DNA of 14,724 nt from Thoreauomyces humboldtii (GCA_027596035.1 JADGJA010000575.1:1-14724); one strand, 5' to 3'. Numbered from the stretch's first letter, positions 1-8,631 are shown. Notes: generated by a model not told the origin, from the letters alone. Translations and numbers: made by a program.

Positions 1-457
1 CCCCTCGCCTCCACGCAATCGATTTTGACATGACATTCGCAGCGTCCGCTATTTATTTTTTTCCTTTTTTAATTGAGACAGAAGAGTATTTGATCGTACG
101 TGCATACATCGTCGTTCGCTACGTCCCTGCCATGGCGAAGCTCAACTTACCTCGGGCGTTGTACCTCATCACGCGCATTCTATCTTCTGTGAGCAGGAAC
201 TGACCACTGGCTCCAGGGTGAGCTGGAGCACGCAAAAAAGTGTGTGTCCGCAGCTCAGGGACAGGCAACGAATTTGGTGAAGTGAGAAGGGGAGAGACAT
301 CACACACAAAGCGCAGCCGATGAGTCACATACCCGGTAAATCAGAATTCAACCCAACATCATGAAGGGCAGGAGAGCAAATACTATCAAGTGTACGAGGT
401 GAATGACCGCTAGAAAGTTCAGCCAGCTGCGTCGCTCTCCCATCTCACTCTCCCATC
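1..457. other. Left edge: no complete gene; possible exon end on the minus strand
   Basis: I recognise no protein here. On the minus strand a strong splice donor (AG followed by GTAAGT) sits with its first base at 150. It ends a short open stretch (about 151-240) reading through residues such as GQFLLTEDRMRVMRYNAR. A second donor-like GTATGT occurs near 331. These suggest that minus-strand exons, either of the 458-1650 gene or of a separate gene, continue past the left edge. No product can be assigned. Confidence 0.3.
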
Positions 458-470
458 TCACTCTCCCATC
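435..470. repeat. 13-bp minisatellite, 2.8 copies
   Basis: The unit ctctcccatctca occurs at 435-447 and 448-460, followed by ten bases of a third copy at 461-470. The predicted TGA stop of the minus-strand gene (460-458) lies inside the array. Confidence 0.9.
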
Positions 471-1650
471 ACTCGCAGCCGGAAGCCGCACAAGACTTGA
501 CAATCTCGCAAAACTCCGAGAACCGGTCGACCTGCCGTCCGGCGACGAGCCCAATTTTCAAGATGCACATTCGATCTGCACACAGCTAGCTTTTCATGCA
601 GTAGGTCAGGATCGCAGACAGTCACTGAGCAACCGGCACGCTCTAGGTTGCGTCTCATGAGGTCTTGCAGAACATCCAGCTCGCCGCGAGTGAGAGCAGC
701 GGGCGGATCGAACGACTTTATGAGAGGACCACAAGAGGATGGAAAGGACGGCGAGAGAATGAACCGGGTGACGTCCTGAACCGTAGGCTGTGACGAGCCT
801 GTAACACGAAACCTGCTCCGGCGAAGGCAGCTGGTCGAGTGGAGATGGAAAGGCCGAACAGCTCCCCGAACAGCCGAACAGGGTTGACGAGAGCTGTCGA
901 GTCTTTCAGGTGAGGGCGCATCGGATTGTACAAAACTGTGATTGGTCGACGCGTCACTATTTGAGCCGTTCGTGCTGGAGCCTAATCCGTAATGACTGTT
1001 TGGTGAGTCATTGGAGCGAGGTCCGTTCGGCGACTTGTCGGAACCTTCAGGGGAGCCATTCCAGTGGTTTGGGAGGACACCATTGGGTATTCTCTGGTTA
1101 CCATCTGCGGGAAGTAGATTGGGCGGTGCGACTCGGAGCCTGCATCCTTCCGCGTTTCAATCGGCCTGGGAATCTGGATGTGTAAGCTTGATGCTCTTGC
1201 GGGCATTGTTATTCATGAGTAGATCGGGCTGTCCAATCACCCTGCGCAGCATGGCTGGACTGTCGTTCAGTTTCAGCTGCAACCTCCATCTCCCTGACGG
1301 CCTCTCGACGAACGTTGAGCGCATCTGATGCGCTCTTCCGTGCTGCCACTGATTTTGCTGCCGTGCTGTGGTCGGAATTTTGCATATAATCTTTGAGATC
1401 TGGACATGCCATGAGACACTGTTTTCCGCCTTATTAGACAATTGTTTTAGGCCGTAAACTTGCCTGGAGCGGATTGGGCTTCATCTTTTGAAGCAGATGC
1501 GCGAGCTAGCTTTCGCATCTTTGCGGACGACATTGAGGGTTCCTGCTCATCGCGTCTTTTTCTCTGAAGAACTGAGAGCCAGACAGGTTCACTGCTCGAA
1601 GATGCCCGTCTGCCACTCGCACTTGCCTTTTGCGCCGCAATCGAGGGCAT
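458..1650 (-). CDS. Unrecognised multi-exon gene with a long ATG-less 3' exon
   Basis: I do not recognise this protein. The main evidence is a minus-strand frame open from about 1156 to the TGA at 460-458, some 232 codons without a stop and with no ATG in its first two thirds. That is the signature of an internal or terminal exon. Provisional model: exon 1650..1464, a GC-AG intron 1463..1400 (donor GCAAGT, acceptor TCCAG, phase preserved), exon 1399..1241, an intron 1240..1147 with a weak acceptor, and exon 1146..458, giving about 344 residues. The N-terminus is basic and Ser/Ala-rich (LQRKRRDEQEP, KMRKLARA). The second exon is Ala/Glu/Arg-rich and probably helical. Residues about 125-185 are Asn/Ser/Pro/Gly-rich and look disordered. 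A more structured part follows (GELDVLQDLMRRNLERAGC). The start lies only 149 bp from the divergent reductase start. The first start and the second intron are uncertain, and the 3' end sits in a minisatellite. Confidence 0.45.
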
Positions 1651-1799
1651 GTCATCTCAAGGTGTTCGGACACGTCGGACATGTGTGACGGCTGGATGAG
1701 TAATGCTCCCGTCTCACACTCTCTAAATCTGCACTCCTGTTACCGTCACCCAACACCGAAGCTTCACCCAAGCTCATTCTCATACCAAACTTCCCTATT

Positions 1800-2894
1800 A
1801 TGGCAATTACCGTACCCGCATCCTTCAAGGCTGCGGTCCTGGCAAAGGCAGGAACTCACAGCGCCGTGCAAGACCGATCCCTCCCGTCGCTATCCTCGGG
1901 CGAGGTAGCCATCAAAGTCCTCGCATCAGCGATCAACCCTGTAGACTGGAAGATCCGAGACTGGAACATCTTCATCAAGGACTACCCCGCCGTTCTCGGC
2001 TCAGACGCAGCAGGGACCATCGCAGCCCTCGGACCCGACGTCTCGGATTTCCAGGTCGGCGACCGAGTCTTCTTCCAGGGGATCATTCCCGAGTATGACA
2101 GCTGCACCTTCCAGCAGTACTGCAAGATGCCTGCGGTTCTCCTCGGAAGGACGCCAAAGAACGTCACGGACGATGAAGCGAGTGGCATCAGTCTCGCGGC
2201 TGTCTGCGCGTTGACTGCATTCTACGACAAGACGGGACGCAACCTCCCCGTTCCTTGGGACCAGGGCGGGGACGTCATCGGCAAGGACAAGGCCATCGTC
2301 GTCCTCGCAGGCTCGTCCTCCGTGGGCCAATACGCCATTCAGTTCGCCAAGCTGTCGGGTTATACCCGCGTCGTCACCAGCGCCAGCGTCGGAAACCATT
2401 CCCACCTGAAGACCCTCGGTGCCGACGTCGTCCTCGACCGCGCAAAGGCGACCGTCGAGGACTACAAGACCGCCCTCGCCTCCCTCCCAGTCGACCTCGT
2501 CTTCGATCCAGTCGGCACAAAGGACACGCTCAAGCTCGCGGTCGAGATCCTTCAGGCCACCGACAGGACCCCCAACAGCCACGTCGTCATGCCGTACAAC
2601 GGCATCCACGAGGACGGTGCGGACCCGGAGGCCACAGCCCTTGGGAAGTCGTCCGACCCCGTCGTCGATATCAAGCAGATCGTGGGCATCGGAAGCGCTC
2701 CTCACCTTCGTCACCTCAGCGAGCCGATGTTCAAGCACCTGGGAGGAGAGGACGGATACCTGGCGAAAGGTTCCTTCGTGCCAAACAGGGTCAAGCTTGT
2801 GGAAGGAGGGCTGGCCCATTTGGACGACGCTATGGATCTCAACAAGAATGGAGTCTCGGGTCTCAAGGTCGTCATCCGGCCTTTCGATGAGTGA
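1800..2894 (+). CDS. Zinc-less MDR-superfamily oxidoreductase (enoyl-reductase/quinone-reductase-like)
   Basis: A complete 364-residue single-exon protein of the medium-chain dehydrogenase/reductase superfamily, probably an NAD(P)H-dependent reductase of an alkene, quinone or aldehyde in the cytosol. An N-terminal GroES-like catalytic domain carries NPVDWKIRDW (46-55), YPAVLGSDAAGTI (62-74) and VGDRVF (86-91). The Rossmann domain carries the nucleotide-binding stretch LAGSSSVGQYAIQFAKLSG (169-187), then LGADVVLD (206-213) and VDLVFDPVG (231-239). The Cys/His ligands of zinc alcohol dehydrogenases are absent. Length and motifs fit the fungal family that includes stand-alone trans-enoyl reductases and ToxD-like proteins. 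No polyketide synthase lies nearby, so a secondary-metabolism role is not supported. The start is the first ATG after a pyrimidine-rich leader and has A at -3. The substrate is unknown. No lesions are seen. Confidence 0.93.
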   Translation: MAITVPASFKAAVLAKAGTHSAVQDRSLPSLSSGEVAIKVLASAINPVDWKIRDWNIFIKDYPAVLGSDAAGTIAALGPDVSDFQVGDRVFFQGIIPEYDSCTFQQYCKMPAVLLGRTPKNVTDDEASGISLAAVCALTAFYDKTGRNLPVPWDQGGDVIGKDKAIVVLAGSSSVGQYAIQFAKLSGYTRVVTSASVGNHSHLKTLGADVVLDRAKATVEDYKTALASLPVDLVFDPVGTKDTLKLAVEILQATDRTPNSHVVMPYNGIHEDGADPEATALGKSSDPVVDIKQIVGIGSAPHLRHLSEPMFKHLGGEDGYLAKGSFVPNRVKLVEGGLAHLDDAMDLNKNGVSGLKVVIRPFDE

Positions 2895-3022
2895 AAAGGT
2901 GGAACGGAGGGGTGGATGGGTTTACATGCAATTTGGTTTGAGTTCCTGGTTTTGTTGGCCTTTCGATGTGGAACGGAGGGATGGATGGGTTTACATGCAA
3001 TTTGTTTTGGTTTCTGGTTTCG
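2880..3022. repeat. Imperfect tandem duplication across the reductase stop codon
   Basis: Copy 1 (2880-2958) begins with the last sense codons cctttcgatg and continues into the 3' UTR. Copy 2 (2959-3022) repeats cctttcgatg, lacks about 10 bases that include the stop codon, and then repeats ggaacggaggg.tggatgggtttacatgcaattt. The second copy is therefore non-coding but carries a copy of the C-terminal codons. Confidence 0.85.
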
Positions 3023-3246
3023 TAGCAAGGGGCATCGACTACGAGAGCTGGGCAGGCAGAAGCGAATCGGTATCTGATCATCTGCAACATACATGTACCT
3101 GCAAAAATCACAGGCGGGGAACGTTAGATAGCGCTGAGTTGATGACCTACCTGGCCGCTGCGTGGTCTGAACAAGGTAAACCGGAAGCAGGAACGTACTT
3201 GCAAGCAAATCATTCATTAAAAGGAGCTTCCCAGCGATGCTCTACG

Positions 3247-4145
3247 CTAAATCGGTTGCACAAGAATAGCGTATGGACGAATCCACTGTGGAGAAACCGT
3301 GAAGATGACCCCGGCATGAGGAGTAGCATGCGCACGGTGAACACGGTTCTGCACGACGACACGAAATTGCGTCTGTCCGTACTGGAAGTAATTGTACTTC
3401 GCTGAGTAGCGATTCGTTTGGATGAGCTGCGAAGCGGACCAGACGGTGGCAGTGTTGTACCCAGCTTGAGCAATCGAAGCGGCCCTGGCAGCCGACGTTC
3501 TGTGAGATTTAGAATGACCACCCCCTCGAATTCAGAAAATGAAGCAAATGATCGACGGCTCTGACCGGAAGCATACCCGTGATAAGTCATCATCCACTCT
3601 CCGGGCGAACCATGATCTCTTGGACCAGGCAGACCTAGCCAAAGATCGTTTTCGTATTTGCCTTTGACCTTCAGCCCGAATCGCCACCATCCGACAGGTC
3701 TGCAATGGGCCATGCCACCCCCGTACGAAATCTTGTTCGGATCACTGATGCCGACGGTGTAATCCCGATCCCATTGCGGCTCTCGAATGTGCGCTGGAAC
3801 AAACGACAAGAATTGCTGGGGACACGGCAAGGGATCGAGTAGCAACGTCAGCCGTCGGCCACACCAGGTCATCAAGTACGTGGACAGTGCGAGTCGGTCT
3901 TGAAGCTCCTGACGATTGCATGCGAGTCTTAGCGTCGTTCCTGCATTCGGGTTGGGCCACACGGCCAGAATTTTTCGCTTCAGTTCAGCGATCGTGATCG
4001 ACTCTTTCACTGTAGAAAGACACGGCCTTCAGACTGTTTTCCCGAAACAGACTTTTGAAGTTTGGAAATTCAACGAACCTTTCACGGAGTAGAGTAGAGT
4101 GTGGTTGAAGACCACATCTATTTCCTTGTCGACGTTCGTCGGCAT
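3247..4145 (-). CDS. Ubiquitin-like domain protein with YHGTS (ADP-ribosyltransferase-like) module
   Basis: Three exons are needed: 4145..4079, 4009..3577 and 3499..3247, separated by introns 4078..4010 (69 nt) and 3576..3500 (77 nt, donor GTATGC). They give 250 residues and all phases agree. Residues about 7-82 look like a ubiquitin-type beta-grasp fold (EIDVVF, then ITIAELKRKI, ending RRLTLLLDP). The middle has VGWWRFGLKVKGKYENDLWLG (128-148) and EWMMTYHGTS (160-169). The third exon continues to YFQYGQTQFRVVVQNRV and ends WIRPYAILVQPI. A Y-H-G-T motif followed by a C-terminal IRPYGI-like end recurs in uncharacterised eukaryotic proteins, and the HGT resembles the first motif of PARP-type ADP-ribosyltransferases. 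Activity is inference only, and the insert between the motifs is short. An upstream in-frame start at 4289 would add 48 residues. The gene is tail to tail with the reductase. Confidence 0.75.
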
Positions 4146-4594
4146 CGAATCGTCTGTTCTGGCGTCAAGAGACTGGTCCAGGTCAAGAGGTTGGTCGTCG
4201 GGGTCTCGGCCAACGTGGAAGCAAACTGGTGTGAGACTAATCGGAAGGCAACCACAGAAGATACAGCTCTGGATTGAGGATACAGGCATGGTCTCAGAAG
4301 TTCTCTGGCTTGGTCTTGGTCTGTCACGGTGTTACTCCCCCAGCAAGTTCGCCGCTAAAAAGCGAAGCTGTCTGAAGCAGTCAGTCCGTTCGAAAAATTG
4401 ACAGGACTTCCCGACACGAGTTCTGCAGCTGGTCCGGCACGAGCTGGAGGGGACTGGAAGAAGCCCGTGTCAAAACCCATCGCGACAGCATGACCAAAGG
4501 AGAGAAAGAAAAGGAAGAAAGAAGAAAGAGCACCACGACCCATCGAATGCATCAACTCGGATCCAATCAAGCTTGGTTGCGAGTAAAGTATCCT

Positions 4595-5523
4595 CTACCA
4601 CCCGTGTCCGTGACGGTGACGGTTGTGACGGTTGTGACGGTTGTGACGGTTGCGCTGGTCAGGGCAAGAAAAGAGCAGGGCGTCAGGAACTCGAGTAGGA
4701 AATGACAGGATAGTAGACGGAATAGAGCGAAACTCACGTGTTCGCCGCGAGCACTGGAGTATCCGTATCCGTAGCCCTCATCGTCGTTGCCGTACTGATA
4801 GTTGGAAAGTAAAAGTAGATATCAGATCAGATAGTCAGAAACCACTATGAGTTTCTGGGGATCGATTACTCACGTAGTCGCTACGACCCTTGGAGTAGCC
4901 GCCGTAGCCGTACTCGTTTCCGTCGTCGCCGTACTAATGAAGAGAAGAATCGAAGCAGAAGACTCAACAAACGGGCGCGTGGCACAGGAAGGCTCGGACC
5001 GAACTCACGTAGTCGTTGCGACCCTTCGAATAGCCGCCGTATCCGTACTCGTCTCCGTCATCGCCGTACTGACACATAAAAAGAGGATTAGTAAATAAGG
5101 CACACAATGGAACAAATCACAATCCGATAGACTCACGTAGTCGTTGCGACCCTTGGAGTAACCACTGTAACCATATCCGTAATCACCGCTGTCACCGCCG
5201 TACTGATCGAGAGGGGAAGTTCAGTATCAAGGGCATCCAGAAAGGACTTTGAGGTGAGAGCTCAAACCCACGTAGTCACTTCGACCCTTGGAAACAGCGC
5301 CCGAGTATCCACCGTAGCTATCGCCGTAACTGTTGCCGTAGCTGTTGCCACCGTACTCGGAACCCGAGTTGTAGTCCGACCCGGAACTGTAATCTGAATC
5401 GTCGCCGCGAGCGATGATGGCCGATGACGGAGTCGTGTCAGCGGAAATGGGGGCCGGAGCCGGGGCTGCGATGGTGAGACCGCCGACGGCGAGGAACGGG
5501 ATGAGCTAGGTGAGGAAGCGCAT
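4595..5523 (-). CDS. Secreted Gly/Tyr/Asp-rich repeat protein, one repeat per exon; TAG at codon 6
   Basis: Six exons, all in phase 0: 5523..5272, 5202..5137, 5068..5009, 4933..4874, 4794..4738 and 4654..4595. The introns are 68-83 nt; four donors are GTGAGT and the first is GTGGGT. Exon 1 encodes a signal-peptide-like start (MRFLT, stop, LIPFLAVGGLTIAAPAPAP) and a Ser/Tyr/Gly region ending VSKGRSDY. Exons 2-4 each encode one unit of 20-22 residues of the form YGDDG-EYGYGGYSKGRNDY. Exon 5 is a diverged unit ending RGEH. Exon 6 is a His-rich tail ending in TAG. The full length would be 184 codons before the stop. Codon 6 is TAG, one transition from CAG (Gln), and no other in-frame Met exists, so as written only five residues are made. 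Either this is a nonsense allele, a sequence error, or rare readthrough. The composition suggests a cell-wall or extracellular structural or metal-binding protein; the function is unknown. Confidence 0.8.
4602..4654 (-). repeat. 9-bp coding repeat for Asn-Arg-His units
   Basis: Within the last exon of the repeat protein the nonamer aaccgtcac (minus strand) is repeated four times, followed by cgtcac and ggacac. It encodes RNRHNRHNRHNRHRHGHGW, an Arg/His-rich tail that could bind divalent metal or anionic polymers. Confidence 0.85.
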
Positions 5524-6013
5524 TGTGATGGTTGCTATATGAAAGCTTGCGGAATATGTACAGAGAAGAGAGAAGATAATAGGATTTGAGAGAGAGAGCT
5601 TTGAACTGAGACTGGTTGAGGTTTGGATGGGGAAGTGCCCAATCGCCAGTTTTTATAGCAATTCTCTTGTTAAAGAAGCGGGCTCAGGCAACTGAACGTG
5701 CGAAGGGTCAGAAGGGGCTGAAGGCTCCAGTCAACCAGCCTGCAGCTGAAAGAAGGGCTTTGCATCTCTCTCCTGCCAGGGATCAACTGCCAGCCAAACC
5801 CCCGCAGCCGAGATGTCTCGAGCACCAGCCTCCTGTTACTGACGACGGTGGATGGGGCAAAGGCATCAAAGGTTCCCTGGAGGCCTGTCAATTTCCGTCA
5901 AAGAGCGTTTCTGGACAGCTGCGCGGCGGAGCCGTACCGTAGGAAGAACCCCGTCGAAACCTGTTACCGGTAAGCTCCTATGCCCCCACAGCACAACGTC
6001 CATTGAACTAACA
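5524..6013. other. Divergent intergenic region
   Basis: This separates the minus-strand repeat-protein gene from the plus-strand phosphatase-like pseudogene. Open frames here (for example plus 5616-5942) have no recognisable domain. Apart from the minus-strand TATA box and a CT-rich leader I see no defined site. Confidence 0.5.
5651..5658 (-). promoter_or_regulatory. TATA box of the secreted repeat-protein gene
   Basis: CTATAAAA on the minus strand lies about 128 bases upstream of the ATG at 5523. The leader between them is rich in CT repeats and has no earlier ATG, so the ATG at 5523 is the first start on the predicted transcript. Confidence 0.6.
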
Positions 6014-6780
6014 ATGCTTCGGTCCTTCGTTCGGCCTCGCAACCTCCTCCTCGTATCCGCGGTGGGCATCTACACTACCGCTCAATACTCCCGCGATCCT
6101 TTCAGTGCAGTGTCCAAGACAGTCACACACCCTGATCTCCGCACCACGGTCATTTTACTCCGTCACGCCGAAAAACTGCCCTGGAAATCCGGCCAAAGTC
6201 CCAGCAGGGCCGTAAAGACTGCATACGTTGATGATCATGTCCTCAGCGGGAAAGGTTATGACGAGGCAAGTGCCCTCGCAGGGTACTTCCTGAGGCGGGT
6301 CGAGATCAGGCTTGGACGCGCGAAAGGCCGTGCGGTGCTGTGATGGCGCAGGATGTAGATGTGGTCACGAGATGGGAAAAAAGCTATCGACCAAAGGAGA
6401 CTTGTTGATCCGTGAGTCTTGATAGGGCTCGGTCGTTGTATTTCCACCCCTTGCACCTTGTTCATCTAGGTTTTGGATTGATGCAGTCGCCGTAGATGAA
6501 GGAGTGCCCCTGCTCCTGTTCACAAAAGCCGATTGCGAACCTACTCGTCGACTCCATTCTCGCTGGAAAGTATTATGGCCAGACGGTGCTGGTCTCGTGG
6601 TGTCACCAAATGATACCAGACATGGTCAGGGCGTTGGGGGTTCGCGAGAATATCCCAAAATGGGAGAATGGGAGATTCGACGTGACATCGATTGTTTCGG
6701 TGGAAGGGGAAACGAGCACCCTGGATCAACTTCCACAGCGGTTGATGTTTGGAGACCAGGGCCATCTTATGCCCGTATAG
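6014..6780 (+). pseudogene. Histidine-phosphatase (phosphoglycerate-mutase-like) family relic
   Basis: Pieces of one protein lie in order but in different frames. The first frame starts at 6014 with a hydrophobic N-terminus (LLLVSAVGIYTT), then TTVILLRHAEKLPW (44-57) with the catalytic RH, and LSGKGYDEASALAGYFLRR. It reaches a stop at 6341. The text resumes in another frame as MAQDVDV...KSYRPKET around 6344-6405, then needs a further shift to read VDP before a good donor (GTGAGT at 6412). The intron 6412..6469 is followed by DAVAVDEGVPLLLFTK in one frame and IANLLVDSILAGKYYGQTV in another, then VLVSWCHQMIPDMVRALGV with the second conserved His, ending QLPQRLMFGDQ. At least three frameshifts are required. 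A 53-nt intron at 6299..6351 could bypass the first but would delete conserved text and leaves the others. Once probably a membrane-anchored phosphatase-like protein; now inactive unless the shifts are sequencing errors. Confidence 0.75.
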
Positions 6781-6872
6781 CGAGCGATGTGGACAAGAAA
6801 AAAAAATATTAAATTGATGTGACCAGGCGAAGGCTAAAAGCCTTGACCTTCGCAGAAAACGATATTCACTTT

Positions 6873-8414
6873 TCACAGATGCCCCTCATTGTTGTTGCCT
6901 GCTTTTTCCTCTTGGAACCGAATATCGTCTAGCATCAGAAAGTCTTCGGACAGCCCGTAGGATGGACAGCAATAATCTTCCAGCATGCCGAGTGATTGCT
7001 GACCCAGAGCCGAATCATCCATCACCACTGATCCGTCCATCTCCTCATCTAGACCCATGTCCAAGGGCAATGGTGCGTTGTATGCCGGATCGATACTTTC
7101 CACCTTGAACATGGTCGAGCCGTGTCCGCCCGCGAAGCTGTCAGCAGCGGACTCGGGGAACCCAATCGACGAGGATGATCCTTGCATGTGGCTGTCGAGG
7201 TCGGAAGCATCGCTGTGCCATAGGGGTGAGCCGATGCCGAACGAAGGAGGGAAAGAAGTGAACAGATCTGTCGCGGCTGGTGCTAGTGACGACGAAGTGG
7301 GAAAGTCCGGTGGACGCCCGACCCGCGGGCTGAAGGACATGGTAGCATCGGTGGAGTCACTAAGCTGCTCCATCTCCTCCTCTTCTTCCGACTCCTCGTC
7401 GTCATTGTGCCGAGCAGGAACGTATTTGGCGACTCGTTTCTTCCCTTTGCTGGTGTTCCCCTCGGATGTTACCTTGGGAGTCCTGGTGGAGGGCGTGGCG
7501 CGCTTTTTGAGAGGGGCATACTTGTAGTCGGGGTATTTGAGCGCATGTTCTCTGCGTCCCTTTTCAGCCTTCCGGCGATAGAGGTTCTTGACCTGCTCGC
7601 TTTCCGCCGGCCACATCTTGCCGATGATGACCGACACATCCTTGTTATTGCAGCCAGCGTGCGTCGCAAGGACTTCGTGCTGCTTGTCCATGCGGTCTAA
7701 TACACGACGAAGAAAGGGAGCAAATAAGCACAACAACAACCAGATGGATCACTTCAAAAACCTTCTTCAAAGGAATTGGCACAACTTACATATCATGAAC
7801 GAATTGGAGGGTCTCGGGATCCGCACTGGAAGGCTTGTACTGGGTTTTCTGACAGGTTTCCTGGCGGGTGGTTTTGCTACCGAAACTGCCGATTCGCCTG
7901 ACGCAGCCGATGCAAGGGACGCTCGCCTTGTTTGCTTTGCCGTTGTCACAATTGGAACTGGTAGAGGCGGAAGCGCAGGGAACGTGTAGTCGTCACCTCG
8001 GCGAGAATGTAGGGATTGGCCAGCTCCCGTTGCCAGCTGAGGCGGTAAGGATGATGACAGAGAAGCCTGCGTACTGTTGTACACAATGGGCGAGTATCCC
8101 TGCGGAAGCAGCGTGAAGTCGTCGGGCATGTGGTATATAGGCGCTTGATACGCAGTTGGGTAAGATGGAGGGGGATAGCTTAAAGCTCGTGGACGATGAT
8201 AGAGCTCGTGCTCCTGGTGCTGGTATGGATGAAATGAGACGGGCATCTGGGTAGAAGTCGCTCCCCACACCGCTAGAGACGAATCGTAACCACCGCTCAA
8301 GTGTTGCGATGTGTGGACAGGCTGGCCGTAAGGCTGAGGAGGGAAACCGCTGCTGGTACCGATCGTATAGGATCGACGGGTATCAGCGGCCTGGTTGGGA
8401 TTGTTATACGACAT
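6873..8414 (-). CDS. MATA-type HMG-box transcription factor
   Basis: Two exons, 8414..7790 and 7696..6873, joined across a 93-nt intron (donor GTAAGT, acceptor ATTAG) that splits a Tyr codon inside the HMG box. The product is 482 residues. The N-terminal about 195 residues are Pro/Ser/Tyr/Gln-rich and low complexity. The HMG box spans about 199-270: RIPRPSNSFMIYRMDK, IIGKMWPAE, VKNLYRRKAEKGRREHALKYPDYKY. A basic patch (KGKKRVAK, 292-299), an acidic run (306-317) and a Ser/Pro/Asp-rich C-terminus typical of activation regions follow. This box type is found in fungal mating and sexual-development regulators (Prf1/Ste11-like, MAT HMG proteins), which act in the nucleus on ACAAAG-type sites. No pheromone or receptor gene is in the window, so a mating-type role is only a possibility. 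The reading frame is intact. Confidence 0.9.
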
Positions 8415-8622
8415 TGCTCGATAGGAATGCTCTGGTATGTTTCCCGCGGTAAATTCAAGGCCCTTGAGAGGTGATCAACGCATCCAGATGCAAGGCGCCC
8501 GAACAGGAGGAATCGTACGATTTGCGTATTCTGCGCGCTATGGACGAGTGCCACACGAGACTCCGCCTTGCTGTTACGGACGACTCAGCCCTAACAGGAA
8601 CTCGTTATTGTAGTCCATGCAT

Positions 8623-8631
8623 TGCCTTTGT
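8623..8631 (-). promoter_or_regulatory. Candidate HMG-box binding site
   Basis: The minus strand reads ACAAAGGCA, about 210 bases upstream of the HMG-gene ATG. It matches the Ustilago Prf1 pheromone response element ACAAAGGGA in eight of nine positions. Another ACAAAG (followed by AG) lies at 9597-9604 on the plus strand. Autoregulation is inference; such short sites occur by chance. Confidence 0.25.

Noticed and set aside
2001..2819. Long minus-strand open frame opposite the reductase
   Set aside because: It is the antisense shadow of a GC3-rich gene with clear domain motifs on the plus strand. The translation has no recognisable family.
2255..3405. Plus-strand frames overlapping the reductase (2255-2890, 2419-3405)
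   Set aside because: Arg/Ser/Pro-rich composition typical of shifted frames of a GC-rich gene.
4847..5098. Plus-strand 83-codon frame rich in Val/Ala across the repeat exons
   Set aside because: Its periodicity is the antisense image of the minus-strand repeat exons. The minus strand has consistent splice sites.
4595..5523. KEX2-processed repeat peptide or RiPP precursor
   Set aside because: The units contain KGR, not the KR or RR sites cut by KEX2, and no tailoring enzymes of the UstY type are nearby. A structural protein is simpler.
6299..6351. 53-nt intron rescuing the phosphatase-like gene
   Set aside because: The donor GTCGAG is poor, removal deletes conserved text before AQDVDV, and later frameshifts remain.
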